From positions 22,259,367 to 22,323,366 of the forward strand of contig CM055098.1 in the NCBI GenBank assembly GCA_029204225.1: a stretch of DNA of 64,000 nt, read 5' to 3'. The position numbers and the translations under genes were made by a program. Each line of letters opens with the position of its first letter. Position 1 is the first letter of the stretch. The notes under the pieces are model-generated. The model was not told where the DNA came from. It did no database searches and was given only the letters and a program-made list of their open reading frames with translations. Origin of the DNA: Diphasiastrum complanatum. Taxonomy: Eukaryota; Streptophyta; Lycopodiopsida; Lycopodiales; Lycopodiaceae. This document shows positions 40,536-51,525 of this stretch, one piece after another.

Positions 40536-42884
40536 ATGGGAGATATCGAAGGGCTTGCAGGAGGATCTTGGCACAAAGGTGATGATTCCTCGTCAAAATT
40601 CATCATCGGAGCGTCTGGAACCCTCTGCGGTTCCTTGCCTCCAAGAAAACGGCTACTTGCAGGCTGGAAACAGAATGGCTTACTCTTCTCTGGCGCTCAC
40701 AGGTCTTCACCTCCTTTGCTGGAGCATGTGAACACGAATTCTCATGTGAGGAACATAAATAGTTTATCTGCTGCTGCAAGAGCAGAGGCGTCATTGGACA
40801 GATCTGTTGACTTAGCCCCTGAAAAGAATGAAGCCAGATCTATGAAATGCCATCGCGATGAGATGAGTAAGCAAAACGATGGACGTATGTTCCAGCATTC
40901 ATGCAGTCCCTGTACAGTTGGTCATATGAACAACACATTTTGCTTTTACTGCTTGAAGGCTTGCAAAGATCCGAGTCTCCTTTCTGACCCTACTATCTGG
41001 TTATCATGTTGCTTCTGCAAAAGGTTCATACATATGAATTGTGAGCTTAGGTTCTCGCCAGGTGGTATTACAGATTCTGTAACCTATATTTGCTTTGAGT
41101 GCCGTCATTCCAAAGTTCATCAGGGGAATGCTTTAGAGGGCAACAAAGAGAAAAACTCTGCGAACATATGGACCGGTAACGACAGTGCTGCCGGTTCTTG
41201 CTCTTCTACAATCTCTTTTGAGATCTTTAGCTCTTCAACTAAGAAGAAGCGAATGGCTCGTGAGCGTCGAAGGAAGCCGATCTCTTTCTGTGTTGAGGAC
41301 ATATTGCAATCACCTTTCAATGCCAGAGATTCTGATAATCAAGCTAATCCAGGAGAAGTGGTACACGAGTTGGAATTACCTTCAAATCTGCATGTCCCTC
41401 ATGAAGAAGATCCAGTTTCAGCAGCAAAATCTGCTGCTGTAGCTAGGGCTACCGCTTCTGCTAAAGCTCTTGCTGCAGTGAAAGCAGCTGCAGCAGCCAA
41501 GGCTGCCTTGGAGGATGCCGCAGTAGCAGCCCGTGCAGAGGCCTGGGCTCGAACTGAGCTTTGCAGAAGATCTACTTGGACAGAAACCAGCGTTACAACC
41601 TCTGGTTCCTCAAGATCTCATGAAGTCGTTTTGCAAGAAGTAGAAAAAGTCAATTTAAAAATGGATATTGAGAGGAAGGGCTCTCCATTGCATGCATCAC
41701 TTCATGATGAAGAATTGGCCCGTCTGCTTCATCGAGCAATCAATAGTTCTCCAAGAATTTCATGCAGTCTTACTCCACGTCGAAAGAAAGCCAGACCAGA
41801 ACTGAGGTCAAACATGACTGCAGATAATTTGGTAACTTCCAATCAGCCTGTTCCAACATCTTTTTCCAACTCCTATAGTCAATCAAAGCAGAAAGCCTCA
41901 AAGATGTGCTCTGAGACTCATACTAAGACCAACCAACCAGATTTGAAAATCATGAAAGCAAAATCTGGTGATCATGTTGCTCTTGCCACTACTTTACCAG
42001 AAAACCTTTCTTCGATATGCGGATCTTTTCCTTCTAGTCTTCGAGGTGAAGACCCTAAACAACAGGCCATCCAAGTCAAATTAGAAAACAACTCATCCTT
42101 GTTCTCGGAAGATTCCAGTGGCAATAAGTCACCCCTGAGCAACCTCCAGAGTGAACACTACGCATCAGCAGATATTCCAGTTGATTACTCTAACCGCAGA
42201 CTGGGTAGGGAAAGTGCCCCGGCTTATGAAACCAAAATTTTTAATTTTGAAAATGCTTTATCAAAAAGTGGCGACTTAGACGAAATCCAGTTTCAATATT
42301 CTGTTAGTATGGCAGCAACTACAAAAAGGGCAGATATCAAAATTCAAGAGGGCATTAAAGGACGGCAAGCATTATTAACAAATGCCATATCCGAAAGTAC
42401 GTGTAAGCATATCGATAAAAGAAAAGAGGACAAACTTTCAAGAAGTAAATCATCTCCTGAAGAACGTAAAAAAAGTTTGCTGCGTTTCAAAAAAATTATT
42501 AATGGCATAAGATCTCCCGTAGTTTTGAACAATCTGCCAAATGAAGTGGCTATTATTCACCAGACTGACAGACCTTTTCGAAAAAGGGAGGGAACTGAAA
42601 GCTTCCCGAGTTCTCCCGGGTCACTTCCCAAGGCGATGGCTCATCTGACTTTTGACAAGGTTGCGAAGAAAGTAGATTCGCCTCAAAAAACTTCTAGGCA
42701 TGGGGGGACTGAAGCTGGCAGCAAAATTGCAGTATCTGAAGTTGGATGTGCTAAGGTGCAACGTGAAAGCTTCTCAAAGGTTCATTCCTTGAGAAAAACT
42801 TTGTCTGCACCAGTTCCGGTGGAGTTTTTGCACACCACGGCAGTTTCTGCAGTGCCAAATGGCCATCATCGTCGAGCACTTTAG
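40536..42884 (+). CDS. Plant-specific protein with a C4HC3 (PHD-like) zinc finger
   Basis: A 782-residue protein in one uninterrupted frame; the ATG at 40536 (MGDIEG) is the first in frame. Cysteine and histidine spacing fits a complete PHD finger: C136-x2-C139, C158-x2-C161, H166-x2-C169, C186-x2-C189. PHD fingers usually read histone tails; whether this one does is unknown. A basic nuclear-localisation-like stretch follows (KKKRMARERRRKP, 236-248), then an Ala/Lys-rich helical segment (295-345) and a DEELARLLHRAINSSPRIS block (391-409). I recognise the last two from uncharacterised plant proteins. The rest is Ser-rich and probably disordered. The long intact frame implies selection. Function unknown; a chromatin-associated role is inference. 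Confidence 0.85.
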   Translation: MGDIEGLAGGSWHKGDDSSSKFIIGASGTLCGSLPPRKRLLAGWKQNGLLFSGAHRSSPPLLEHVNTNSHVRNINSLSAAARAEASLDRSVDLAPEKNEARSMKCHRDEMSKQNDGRMFQHSCSPCTVGHMNNTFCFYCLKACKDPSLLSDPTIWLSCCFCKRFIHMNCELRFSPGGITDSVTYICFECRHSKVHQGNALEGNKEKNSANIWTGNDSAAGSCSSTISFEIFSSSTKKKRMARERRRKPISFCVEDILQSPFNARDSDNQANPGEVVHELELPSNLHVPHEEDPVSAAKSAAVARATASAKALAAVKAAAAAKAALEDAAVAARAEAWARTELCRRSTWTETSVTTSGSSRSHEVVLQEVEKVNLKMDIERKGSPLHASLHDEELARLLHRAINSSPRISCSLTPRRKKARPELRSNMTADNLVTSNQPVPTSFSNSYSQSKQKASKMCSETHTKTNQPDLKIMKAKSGDHVALATTLPENLSSICGSFPSSLRGEDPKQQAIQVKLENNSSLFSEDSSGNKSPLSNLQSEHYASADIPVDYSNRRLGRESAPAYETKIFNFENALSKSGDLDEIQFQYSVSMAATTKRADIKIQEGIKGRQALLTNAISESTCKHIDKRKEDKLSRSKSSPEERKKSLLRFKKIINGIRSPVVLNNLPNEVAIIHQTDRPFRKREGTESFPSSPGSLPKAMAHLTFDKVAKKVDSPQKTSRHGGTEAGSKIAVSEVGCAKVQRESFSKVHSLRKTLSAPVPVEFLHTTAVSAVPNGHHRRAL

Positions 42885-43288
42885 GTACTTTTGCTTCATT
42901 GGTGACTTGATTTGTTCTTCATGAGTGCTTTTCCAATTATATTCTTCTTTGCATGTGGTAACTTTGGCAGAAGCCAATCGTTTTGCTGGCTTTTCTTTGT
43001 TGCGAAAGCTTTTAAAGACTTCTCATATCAATCTCATGGTAAAATAAGTTTGTAAAATGTAGATAAAGATAAAAAGCTAGTCATAATGTTTTTATATGCT
43101 GCAGCTACTACTCTTGTTTGATGGAATGGCAATTGGATGTCGAAATTTTGAAAACATTTTTGTCTGAGAAAGCATTTTGTTTATTGTTGTCATTTACACA
43201 TCAATTGTTGCCAAAGCTTGCATGTTCTGTTTCGGAGATGATTAGCTCATGTGCTTAACAAGAAGTATGCTAAAGATAGTCATGGTGC
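42885..43288. other. 3' flank of the PHD-finger gene
   Basis: AT-rich, no clear poly(A) site identified. Confidence 0.35.
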
Positions 43289-43736
43289 TGTTAGAATAGG
43301 ACTTGAACAAGTGCGTTATATTTGTAAATAGCGGGACTTAATAATGGTTTGAAAGTTCAATTTAGCTAAAAAGGTCTCAAACTCATATTAGAGGCACAAA
43401 GGACCATTAGAAATTGAGGAGGTTGTGATGCTTTGGAGACTATTCTTGAAACTCTCTCTAATGAGATTTGGGAGCTTCTTTTCGATGAGAGCTATGGCTT
43501 CACCAATATCATCATAAGAGAGCTTGATCATGCTCTAGCTTAATGCCTTATGTAATGAATGACCATCAATAATAAAGATTCTTACCTTCTTTTGCCATAT
43601 TTGGTGGTTTCTTCTATTTTGTCTAATATCTTGATTTTACGATTAGTTTCTCGATTTCTTGTTTTGCCATGTAGATTTAATGTATATGACTGGGTTAAAT
43701 CTATGATTGGCACATGACAATTTGGATATCAGAGCA
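43289..43736 (+). mobile_element. Probable LTR plus primer site of a lost copia-type element
   Basis: The segment from TGTTAGAA (43289) to ...GACA (about 43717) has LTR-like ends. It is followed by TTTGGATATCAGAGC, one base different in spacing from the TTGGTATCAGAGC primer site. About 200 nt of leader-like DNA follow before another element interrupts. No partner LTR. Confidence 0.45.
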
Positions 43737-44245
43737 TTAAATCCTTTCCCCATCAAATTTGATGTTTTTATTGAAGTTTGGTAGAGTTTCTATTCACTAG
43801 TTAAGAAGTTTTCTTGATTCTTCAATTTCTAGATTGCTTTGGTTCAACTTTTCACATGCTAATCTCTATTTCTTGAATGATTTTTTTGTTATAAGTTAGT
43901 AGCCCTTGATCTTAGCCTTTAAGAGGTACTTGTTAGGAATTAATGTTTATTTGGTACACCTTGGTGTTAGTTTGGCCATGCCTGGGTGCTATTATAGGGG
44001 TTGTTATTATTTATAGTAAGTCATTTTTTAGTTACGCATGTAGGTGGGCGCACTACTCTACTAGAATAGGACTTGGTTTTACCACTTAGAAACACATCTT
44101 GGGTCTTTACCCAAAATAGGTAGTAATAATAGCAATTAGCTTTTTGTCTTCAACTATTTGCTTTATGCTTTTAGCATTTCACATAGACTAGAGAAAGTAT
44201 TTAAGTAGGCTGGCGCCCCACCACAATTTCATTCTAGTGGTTTAG

Positions 44246-44837
44246 ATGCAAACAACAATGTGTCAAGAGCTACTCAGGAAGGCATTCTTCGAAGTTCGGA
44301 TATGTAACATTAACTAGCCAAACATATATAGGCTAATACAACACAGTAGCTCAAGGCTCAAGCACATGTATTTCCCTGCAGGTTTTATAGTTGATTAAAA
44401 ATGTTGATCTATTGTTATCTATTGTCTTGAGAAAGTTGCTTGATCATCCTGTGGCCAAGGCTGGATGCTAGCAATACATCTGTATGGAGCTTGTACATTT
44501 ACTTCTCTAACTAACTATGATATGATGCCCTAAACCCTAAACCTTGCTTCTTTTTCCATTTTTGCCTTGACATGCCTATTCAGCTTTTGGTTCTATAAAA
44601 TATGTCAGGGCCTTTTTGAATTACAATTTACTCTGTAGTTGAGATGATCAAGCGTTGCGAACAGTCATGCCAATAATAGAAAATTGGAATACATGTGGAA
44701 TGGGGCAGTGGCAAAAAAAAAAATTTCAAGTTTTTTTTGGAACTACGCTGCGTTCCGGAATCTAGGGCCCCGAAACGCCGTTTCGACGCAATTTAGGTTA
44801 TAGGATACATGTACAGTACTTCAGTGCGATAATCAGA
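44246..44837. other. Unassigned DNA inside copia element B
   Basis: It does not look like gag-pol. It contains a telomere-like CCCTAAACCCTAAACC (44530-44545) and a small GC-rich palindromic stretch (44750-44792). It may be a secondary insertion or repair filler. Confidence 0.4.
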
Positions 44838-45060
44838 GTTGTATCAAATTGGCGAAGAATCCATTTTTTCACAGTAGGACAAAGCATATTGAAGTACAAC
44901 AACACTTCATCAGAGAGAAGATTCAGATTGGTGAAGTGGAGCTTATCTATTGCTACGGAAGAGCAAGTTACGGATATTTTTACCAAAGGACTTGGCAAAG
45001 AAAAGTTTTCAGAAGTTTAGAGAACTTCTAGGAGTAATAGATAACAAAGTAAACATTAAG
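44838..45060 (+). pseudogene. RNase H / pol C-terminal remnant of copia element B
   Basis: LAKNPFFHSRTKHIEVQQHF, then, after a frameshift, a block with DIFTKGLGKEKF and a GVIDNKVNIKG tail, which is the standard end of a copia Pol. The rest of Pol and all of Gag are deleted. Confidence 0.88.
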
Positions 45061-45455
45061 GGGGTGTTAGGAATTAATGTTTATCTTAGTGCTAGTTTGG
45101 CCATGCCTGCATGCTATTATAGGGGCCATTACTATTTATAGTGTCATGCATGTAGGTGGGCGCACTACTACTAGAATAGGACTTGGTTTTACCACTAAGA
45201 AATACATCTTGGGTCTTTACCCAAAATAGGTAGTAATAATAGCAATTAGCTTTTTGTCTTTAGCTATTTGCTTTATGCTTTTAGCTTTTCACATAGACTA
45301 GAAAGTATTTAAGTAGGCTGGCGCCCCACCACAATTTCATTCTAGTGTTTTAGAGCTTTGCTCAATTATTTTATAATCTGAGTTCTCTTTAATCTCTAAA
45401 CTAATCTTGATTTGTGAGTGCTAGTAGGACTTGTAGATCAAATTCTGACAGTACT

Positions 45456-45734
45456 AAGTTTATATGATGGAGTTTTTATAACAAAGTTATGGCAGTTTTA
45501 TTAGTCGACAATCTTGGTGAACTAGCCACTTTTTGTACTATGATTTATTTGCAAACTCTGTGATCCTAGCATTCACCTCTTCATTTCACGCTTTTGGTGA
45601 ACATAGGCATTTTCCAAGTGAACCTTGCTCGAGGCCAATAAAAATATTTAGTGCAGTTTAAAATTTATTGAAGTTTCCATTTTCTTTCGAGAAATACTAA
45701 AATTAATTTTTTTTTTGTATTTTTATTTTTTTTC
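45456..45734. other. AT-rich DNA, nothing recognised
   Basis: T-rich, possibly the leader of the following gag relic. Confidence 0.35.
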
Positions 45735-46475
45735 AGTTCTTTGACAACTCTTCTTTGACAAATCCCACTTCGGTCGCCCACGAACCGCGGTTTGTGGAAA
45801 CACAAACCGATTATGAACCGGGTGGAAACACTAATATTGAATACGCTTCTACCAATGAGGTGCACATTGAAATGGAGGAAATAATAAATAAAGTTTAACT
45901 GCTTTACATAATAGTACTGAACAAAGTACACAAATATGGCAACAATTACAAGAATATTCGGAACACAAATGGTAGAAAATGCTTGAAATAATGATGCCAT
46001 ATTTTGAGTCTGTGATGGGTAACGTGTCACAAAAACTAGATGTCAATCCAAATCTTGGTAATCCAACAAGTGGTAACAACATTGCGAAATAGATTAGGGG
46101 AAGCAACTTGTCTCGAACCAAGGGATAATTGATGGGCAGTCTTTCTATGACAAACAAACTCCTAATAATGTTTTACCAACACCGAATGATCTTTCACAAT
46201 GGCCTATTGGAATTAATTCTAATTCTGTCACTACTTAAAATCCACGATAGTTATCAAATTCTATCAAAGGCAATCACCAGTATTGAAATGCTGTGAATTA
46301 CAATCCTCATATTAATATCATGAACATAAGGTAGAAAAGCCAAGGGTAAAAAAAAATGGTTAATGGTTTTAGGAATAAGCGTTACATGCCAAATTTTAGT
46401 GGTAATTTAGACACCATTGATGTAGAGAAAATTGGAATGGTTACATAAGTTGGTTAAATACCTCCAATTATTTCC
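45735..46475 (+). pseudogene. 5' half of a decayed retroelement gag (probably Ty3/gypsy)
   Basis: Shifting frames give a low-complexity N-terminal region (EYASTNEVHIEMEEI, a TEQSTQIWQQLQEYSEH-like stretch), then PNFSGNLDTIDVE, the usual lead-in to a retrotransposon gag domain. The sequence is cut at 46475 by a 4.06-kb LTR element and resumes at 50538. Confidence 0.65.
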
Positions 46476-47307
46476 TGTGAGAAATTGGCGAAAATCTACC
46501 TTGGTATTTTAATGTTAGAAGTTTGTGAGTGAATCTCACATGCGTGGAGGATGTTCCCACGTGGAGAATTGTAAAATAAATTAGAAATGTTTGTCATAGG
46601 GGTCTCATAAAGTTTTATGGTCAAGCCTCTTTCTGTAGAGTTGTGATAGGGTCAAAATTGGCATAGATGGCAAATTGGTCAAATCCACATGTAATGCCTG
46701 TATTGAGCCAAAGTAGTGTAGGAGGTGAAACTCGAGCTAAATACGTTGTTGACAAGTGTTGTGATTTAGTTTGATGTGTGACAAGTCAAAGTCAGGAGGT
46801 CCAATAGAATTTAGAGGTGGAAGTATCAATGGTCCAATAGGATTTGAGATAGGCTTGTGAATGGACCAATAGATTCATAGTGGATGCATCAATGGTCCAA
46901 TAGTATTAAGAGATTGTAAATATGAGGTCCAATCATGTTTGAGTTAGAATTAGCTCGTGGATCTACTGGTATCATTGTACTTCTCATTCTATGCTAAGAA
47001 ATTTGGAGATCAAGTGAGATTTTGAGACTAAGTGTTTACTAGCATTCTCTCTCTACCCGAGAGCTATTGGTTGGATTCTCTCTCCACCCGAGAGCAAGCT
47101 GTTTTTGTACTTAGTTTTTATTTTGGAATACTTCCCACACATGTGTATGTGTACTTTGGAAGTGAGTTAATGCATTTAGTAGTGTGTTTTTGCCACTGAG
47201 TTGAAGATTGATCTTGAATCCCAATCTAGTCTTGATGATTGTGCATCCACACACCTTAGGAGATCATAATCACATGTGGTGGACACTCCACATGTGTGAA
47301 ACTCACA
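46476..47307 (+). mobile_element. 5' LTR of gag-only element C
   Basis: 832 bp, TGTGAGAAATTGG...CTCACA, nearly identical to the 831-bp LTR at 49707-50537. The primer-binding site TGGTATCAGAGCC follows at 47308. Confidence 0.95.
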
Positions 47308-48063
47308 TGGTATCAGAGCCTACCTAAGGCTACCATGCATTTCCAATCATTAGTATGAAAATTTTCTTCCAATATTGAGCTAGAAATTATCAAGATCCAT
47401 TTTCCTAGCTATCTTGTTCAATCTTGGATCAAAAGAGATCAATAGTGCATTGATTGGGTCTGACCTGGTATTGTATGGAATCAGGTGCTCAGACATGTGT
47501 GAGGAACATTCAATTTCAGCTTGAGAGTTCTATTTCATGTTTGATCCAAAAATCTTGCTAGATAGCTTGTTTGAAAGCTAGTGTTGTCTAGTTTTTGATG
47601 CAATTAGTTTCATTTCATTTGGTTGAGCCAATCAAAAGTTATACGCTTTTGAAGAGGGTTAGGTTGGGCACCTAGACCTGGGTGTACACATTTGGTTTGG
47701 TCAAGAGATTGCTTGTTTGATCCTAAATCACAGTTGAATGCTTGTCAATCCCATCTATTTGAGATCTAGGTATTGTTTTGATATCTTAGCCATTTTGTTC
47801 ATACAATATCATTGTATTTGAGTCAAATTTGGTTTCTTAGTGTATTTCACACGTGCTAAGAGTGTTTGATCCTAACTTTGCCCATACTCCATCATTTGAT
47901 GTGAAGTAGATCTAGTTTTGGAGAGATTGGTAGAGCTAGTGAGAATCATCTCACAGTTTGTTGCAAGATCTTGCACAGGAGTTGATAGCACATCATTATT
48001 GGATCCTATAGTGAGAAAGTAGCAACATTTTAGTGTCTCATTACAAGGAGTTTTCACTATTTC
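47308..48063 (+). other. Untranslated leader of element C
   Basis: About 750 nt from the primer site to the gag ATG with no frame of note. Packaging or dimerisation signals would be expected here in this element class. Confidence 0.5.
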
Positions 48064-49584
48064 ATGGCTTCTATGCGTTCCTACCTATTGGAATCTAGTG
48101 AAAGACTATCTACCTCCAACTATTCTATTTGGAAGGTTAGAATGGAGTCAATCTTGATACTCCAAGATGTAATGGACATTGTACTTGGGATTGAGGAGGA
48201 GCCTCAATTCCTTCAAGAAGTACAAAAAGACAAGAAGAGAGCTAGGATGGCTCTTCACTTTATCAAGATGAATGTCTTTAATGAGATTTTGAGAGAGATT
48301 GGTGATTGTACTACAGTCAAGCAAGCTTGGAATTGTCTCAAGTCTATCTATGAGGCTAAGAACACCTCTAGGCTCCTCACTCTTAGAAATCAAATCTTTC
48401 AAAGTAGTCAAAAGAGTGATGAGAGTGCATCTAATTATGTTTTGAGAGTCAAGGATATTCATAGGGAGCTTGCATATATTGGTGACTCAATCAATCAAAG
48501 TGAGCTAGTCCAAGTCATTCTCAATGGCTTGAGAAATGAATACGACAACCTTGTCCAATCCTATGCCATTAAGGAGGAGCTACCAAGTTTGGAGGCCCTT
48601 CAAAGTGTGCTAATTTGTGAAGAATCAAGACAAGAGTACAAACTCTTGAGGATGGACAAGCTATCACTCAATCATAATAATGATGGCAAAGTTCTATTTG
48701 CCAAGTACAAAGAGAGGAGTAAGAAGCAACGCCAACACTTCTCTAATGACGATGCCAAAGACCAAGATGAAGAGGATGATGATTCCTCTCAAGATTTTAC
48801 TTCAAAGCAGAAGAAGATTAAGTGCTTTTATTGTGGAAGATGCATGGCCGAGTCTTTATGGCTCACCTTACATGGAAAAGAGGGGCATCTTTCATGTAGT
48901 ATCTACAACAACACATTCATATATACTTCTCTTCCTTTACGTGATATGCTATCTTGCTTCATTGAATTTTTTGGATCTCAAAGTTCAAGAAAGGTTATAC
49001 TAGTTTTGTATGATGCTTATGGTATGGACATGTTTCTTGTCATTATTGACTTAGATATGTTTCCAATGCATTTTGAAAGCAAGATATTGTATTATCAAAA
49101 GTATGCTCTTGGTTCTAGTAAGAACAAGATTGAGCTTGTTACTCATGTTTTTGAAAATCATGTTTTCACATGTTTTGAGGCAAATTGTGAGCTCCTCTTG
49201 AGATTAAGTGAAGCATCCAAAGTGGACACTTACATCCTTGAGAGAGTAATTAGCCTAAAAAAGATCAAGATAGTATTTGATATCAAGATTAGATCCATCA
49301 TGGATATAGTTCATTGTATGTGGACTAGTCAAGCTAGAAAGCATAATCTTGATGATCATCATTTTTTCACATCTTATGATCTTGATCTCTATGATCCTTA
49401 TGAGGCTTGGAAGCCTCGGATTTCTCTATTTATGATGCAGCCATCATGCATGTGGAGCTTTCAAATCAAAGGCCATCATCAAGCATGCAGGAAGCACATG
49501 ATCATAGTGGCATATTGGTGGAGTACTCTTCAAAGGTATTGGCAAGAGATCTCTACCAAAGAGATCTTATCATGGATATGGTGA
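48064..49584 (+). CDS. Gag (UBN2-type) with an unusual C-terminal extension, element C
   Basis: 506 residues in one open frame. Residues 1-200 match copia Gag of the UBN2 type: a STSNYSIWKVRMESIL block, then KQAWNCLKSIYEAKN (86-100), RLLTLRNQIFQ, SNYVLRVKDIHREL and VILNGLRNEYDNLV (151-164). An acidic stretch (230-245) precedes a zinc-knuckle-like region whose elements are stretched: CFYC at 254-257, but GKEGHLSC only at 271-278. About 12 residues are inserted, so the CX2CX4HX4C spacing is lost. Residues 280-506 have no relation to protease or integrase that I can see. They are hydrophobic and Met/Leu/Tyr/His-rich, and could be translated non-coding DNA or a new domain. The frame itself is intact. 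Confidence 0.75.
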   Translation: MASMRSYLLESSERLSTSNYSIWKVRMESILILQDVMDIVLGIEEEPQFLQEVQKDKKRARMALHFIKMNVFNEILREIGDCTTVKQAWNCLKSIYEAKNTSRLLTLRNQIFQSSQKSDESASNYVLRVKDIHRELAYIGDSINQSELVQVILNGLRNEYDNLVQSYAIKEELPSLEALQSVLICEESRQEYKLLRMDKLSLNHNNDGKVLFAKYKERSKKQRQHFSNDDAKDQDEEDDDSSQDFTSKQKKIKCFYCGRCMAESLWLTLHGKEGHLSCSIYNNTFIYTSLPLRDMLSCFIEFFGSQSSRKVILVLYDAYGMDMFLVIIDLDMFPMHFESKILYYQKYALGSSKNKIELVTHVFENHVFTCFEANCELLLRLSEASKVDTYILERVISLKKIKIVFDIKIRSIMDIVHCMWTSQARKHNLDDHHFFTSYDLDLYDPYEAWKPRISLFMMQPSCMWSFQIKGHHQACRKHMIIVAYWWSTLQRYWQEISTKEILSWIW

Positions 49585-49706
49585 GGGTGCTGCTATGTGA
49601 ATCCCTTGGCTGATCTTCACTTCTTATACATACCAAAGGATTCACTCAAAAAGATTTACAAACTTCTCAAGTGATCTAGTACCTTTCCAAGCTATTTTTT
49701 GAGGAG

Positions 49707-50537
49707 TGTGAGAAATTGGCAAAAATCTAGCTTGGTATTTGTATGTTAGAAGTTTGTGAGTGAATCTCACATGTGTGGAGGATGTTCCCACATGTGGAGA
49801 ATTGTGAAATAAATTAGAAATGTTTGTCATAGGGATCTCGTAAAGTTCTATGGTCAAGCCTCTTTGTGTAGAGTTGTGATAAGGTCAAAATTGGCATAGA
49901 TGGCAAATTGGTCAAATACACATGTAATGCCTGTATTGAGCCAAAGTAGTGTAGGAGGTGAAACTCGAGCTAAATAGGTTGTTGACAAGTGTTGTGGTTT
50001 AGTTTGATGTGTGACAAGTCAAAGTTCAAGAGGTCCAATAGAATTTAGAGGTGGCAGTATCAATGGTCCAATAGGATTTGAGATAGGCTTGTGAATGGAC
50101 TAATAGATTTAAGAGGTGGATGCATCAATGGTCCAATAGGATTAAGAGGTTGTAAATATGAGGTCCAATCATGTTTGAGTTAGAATTAGCTCGTGGATCT
50201 ACTAGTATCATTGTACTTCTCATTCTATAGAAATTTGGAGATCAAATGAGATTTTGAGATTAAGCGTTTACTAGCATTCTCTCTCTACCCGAGAGCTATT
50301 GGTTGGATTCTCTCTCTACCCGAGAGCAAGCTGTTTTTGTACTTAGTTTTTATTTTGGAATACTTCCCACACGTGTGTATGTACTTTGGAAGTGAGTTAA
50401 TGCATGTAGTAGTGTGTTTTTGCAATTGAGTCGAAGATTGATCTTGAATCTCAATCTAGTCTTGATCATTGTGCATCCACACACCTTAGGAGATCATAAT
50501 CACATGTGGTGGACACTCCACACGTGTGAAATTCACA
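49707..50537 (+). mobile_element. 3' LTR of gag-only element C
   Basis: 831 bp, TGTGAG...TTCACA. It differs from the 5' LTR by scattered substitutions and small indels (roughly a few per cent by eye), so insertion was not very recent. Confidence 0.95.
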
Positions 50538-51525
50538 TTCCCCAGGGCTTGACAAAACTAAAATTGCTTAATTATAACCTAGGCTTGACAAAACTAAAAT
50601 TGCTTTTGCTTCTATCCATTTCGGATGTCTAGCTTATGCTTGGTGGCAAAAAGTTCAGAGATCCACAAGCACAATTGACTCTGTATAATTGGATACAGTT
50701 CAAGCAAGCACTAATGTCTTCTTGACACCATTTCAAGAAAAAATGTTCTTTCAACGTTGGTGTTCAATTTAGCAAATTAGTTCTATCCAAGATAATAAGC
50801 ATGAATTTTGGCAGTTGACTCTTAAGATTAAGTTGGATAAAATCACATATTTACATCGCTGTATCCATCGATTATAACCACAAATTGGAGCAGATGTTGA
50901 AGCAGGTAGACGTACAACCTTGGAATCAGCTATGTAATTAGCTTTGGTTCATGAACAAAAATACTCTTCGACAACTGGACAATTTTAAAGATAGGTCTAG
51001 TTGAATCAACTCATCTTGCAACATGTCTGTCGCTCCAAGACTCAACTTGGCGTTTCACAATTTCTAAGACAATTATTCTGACAAGTGGTTAAAGGGAGAG
51101 TGGAAATAACTACAATGTAAACATGGCTACAAATATTGTTCAGTATTTGATAGTCAAAGTTGATAATAAATCCCGTGCTAAGGCTAGTGTTGCTACTAGT
51201 GGTAAAAGCACGGTGTCTGCAATCTTGCGAATTCAGAAGGCAAGACCATTCCAAAAGCTGACAGATGACAAGATGAGGAAACTTAGTTTGTTAGGATTTT
51301 GTTATCGATGTCAAGATAAGGACCATTGGAAAGTGTGCAAATTCCAAAAGCAAGATGTCCGGTTAACAACTATGACAAGGAGTCCTAGTGACGAAAGTTA
51401 CCAAGGGGATGAGAATGAAATTATGTTGAATGAGGACGATCTACAAATGTTACAAGAGCGTCAATGTGAATCGTTTGACAGTGAAGTGCCAAAAGATGAG
51501 AATAATGAACGCCAAGATGAATAAT
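50538..51525 (+). pseudogene. 3' half of the decayed gag relic
   Basis: It continues the gag cut at 46475: GLDKTKIAFASIHFGCLAYA, WWQKV, an FQRW..I region, then a linker and a 133-codon frame (51123-51524) with MRKLSLLGFCYRCQDKDHWK. The CX2CX4HX3C zinc-knuckle-like motif is followed by an acidic tail. The retrotrans_gag-like layout plus a C-terminal knuckle suggests Ty3/gypsy. GGCTTGACAAAACTAAAATT is tandemly duplicated with period 35 (50547 and 50582). Confidence 0.7.

Larger units (their letters stand above)
43931..45450 (+). mobile_element. Internally deleted copia element B with 5-bp target duplication
   Basis: LTRs: 5' 43931-44245 (missing its last ~97 nt) and 3' 45065-45450 (386 bp, TGTTAGGAATTAATG...TTCTGACA). 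The sequence GTACT flanks both outer ends (43926-43930 and 45451-45455), a proper target-site duplication. Between the LTRs only the RNase H tail of pol survives, plus unassigned DNA. A polypurine AAGGGGG sits directly before the 3' LTR. Confidence 0.9.
46476..50537 (+). mobile_element. LTR retrotransposon C: gag but no pol (TR-GAG-like), nested
   Basis: A 4062-bp element with two long LTRs, a primer-binding site (47308), one 506-codon frame, and a purine-rich TTTTTTGAGGAG just before the 3' LTR. No protease, integrase, RT or RNase H can be read in any frame between the LTRs. It splits a gag relic; TTCC occurs at both junctions (46472-46475 and 50538-50541), a plausible 4-bp duplication. It would need proteins from an autonomous relative to move. 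Confidence 0.9.
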
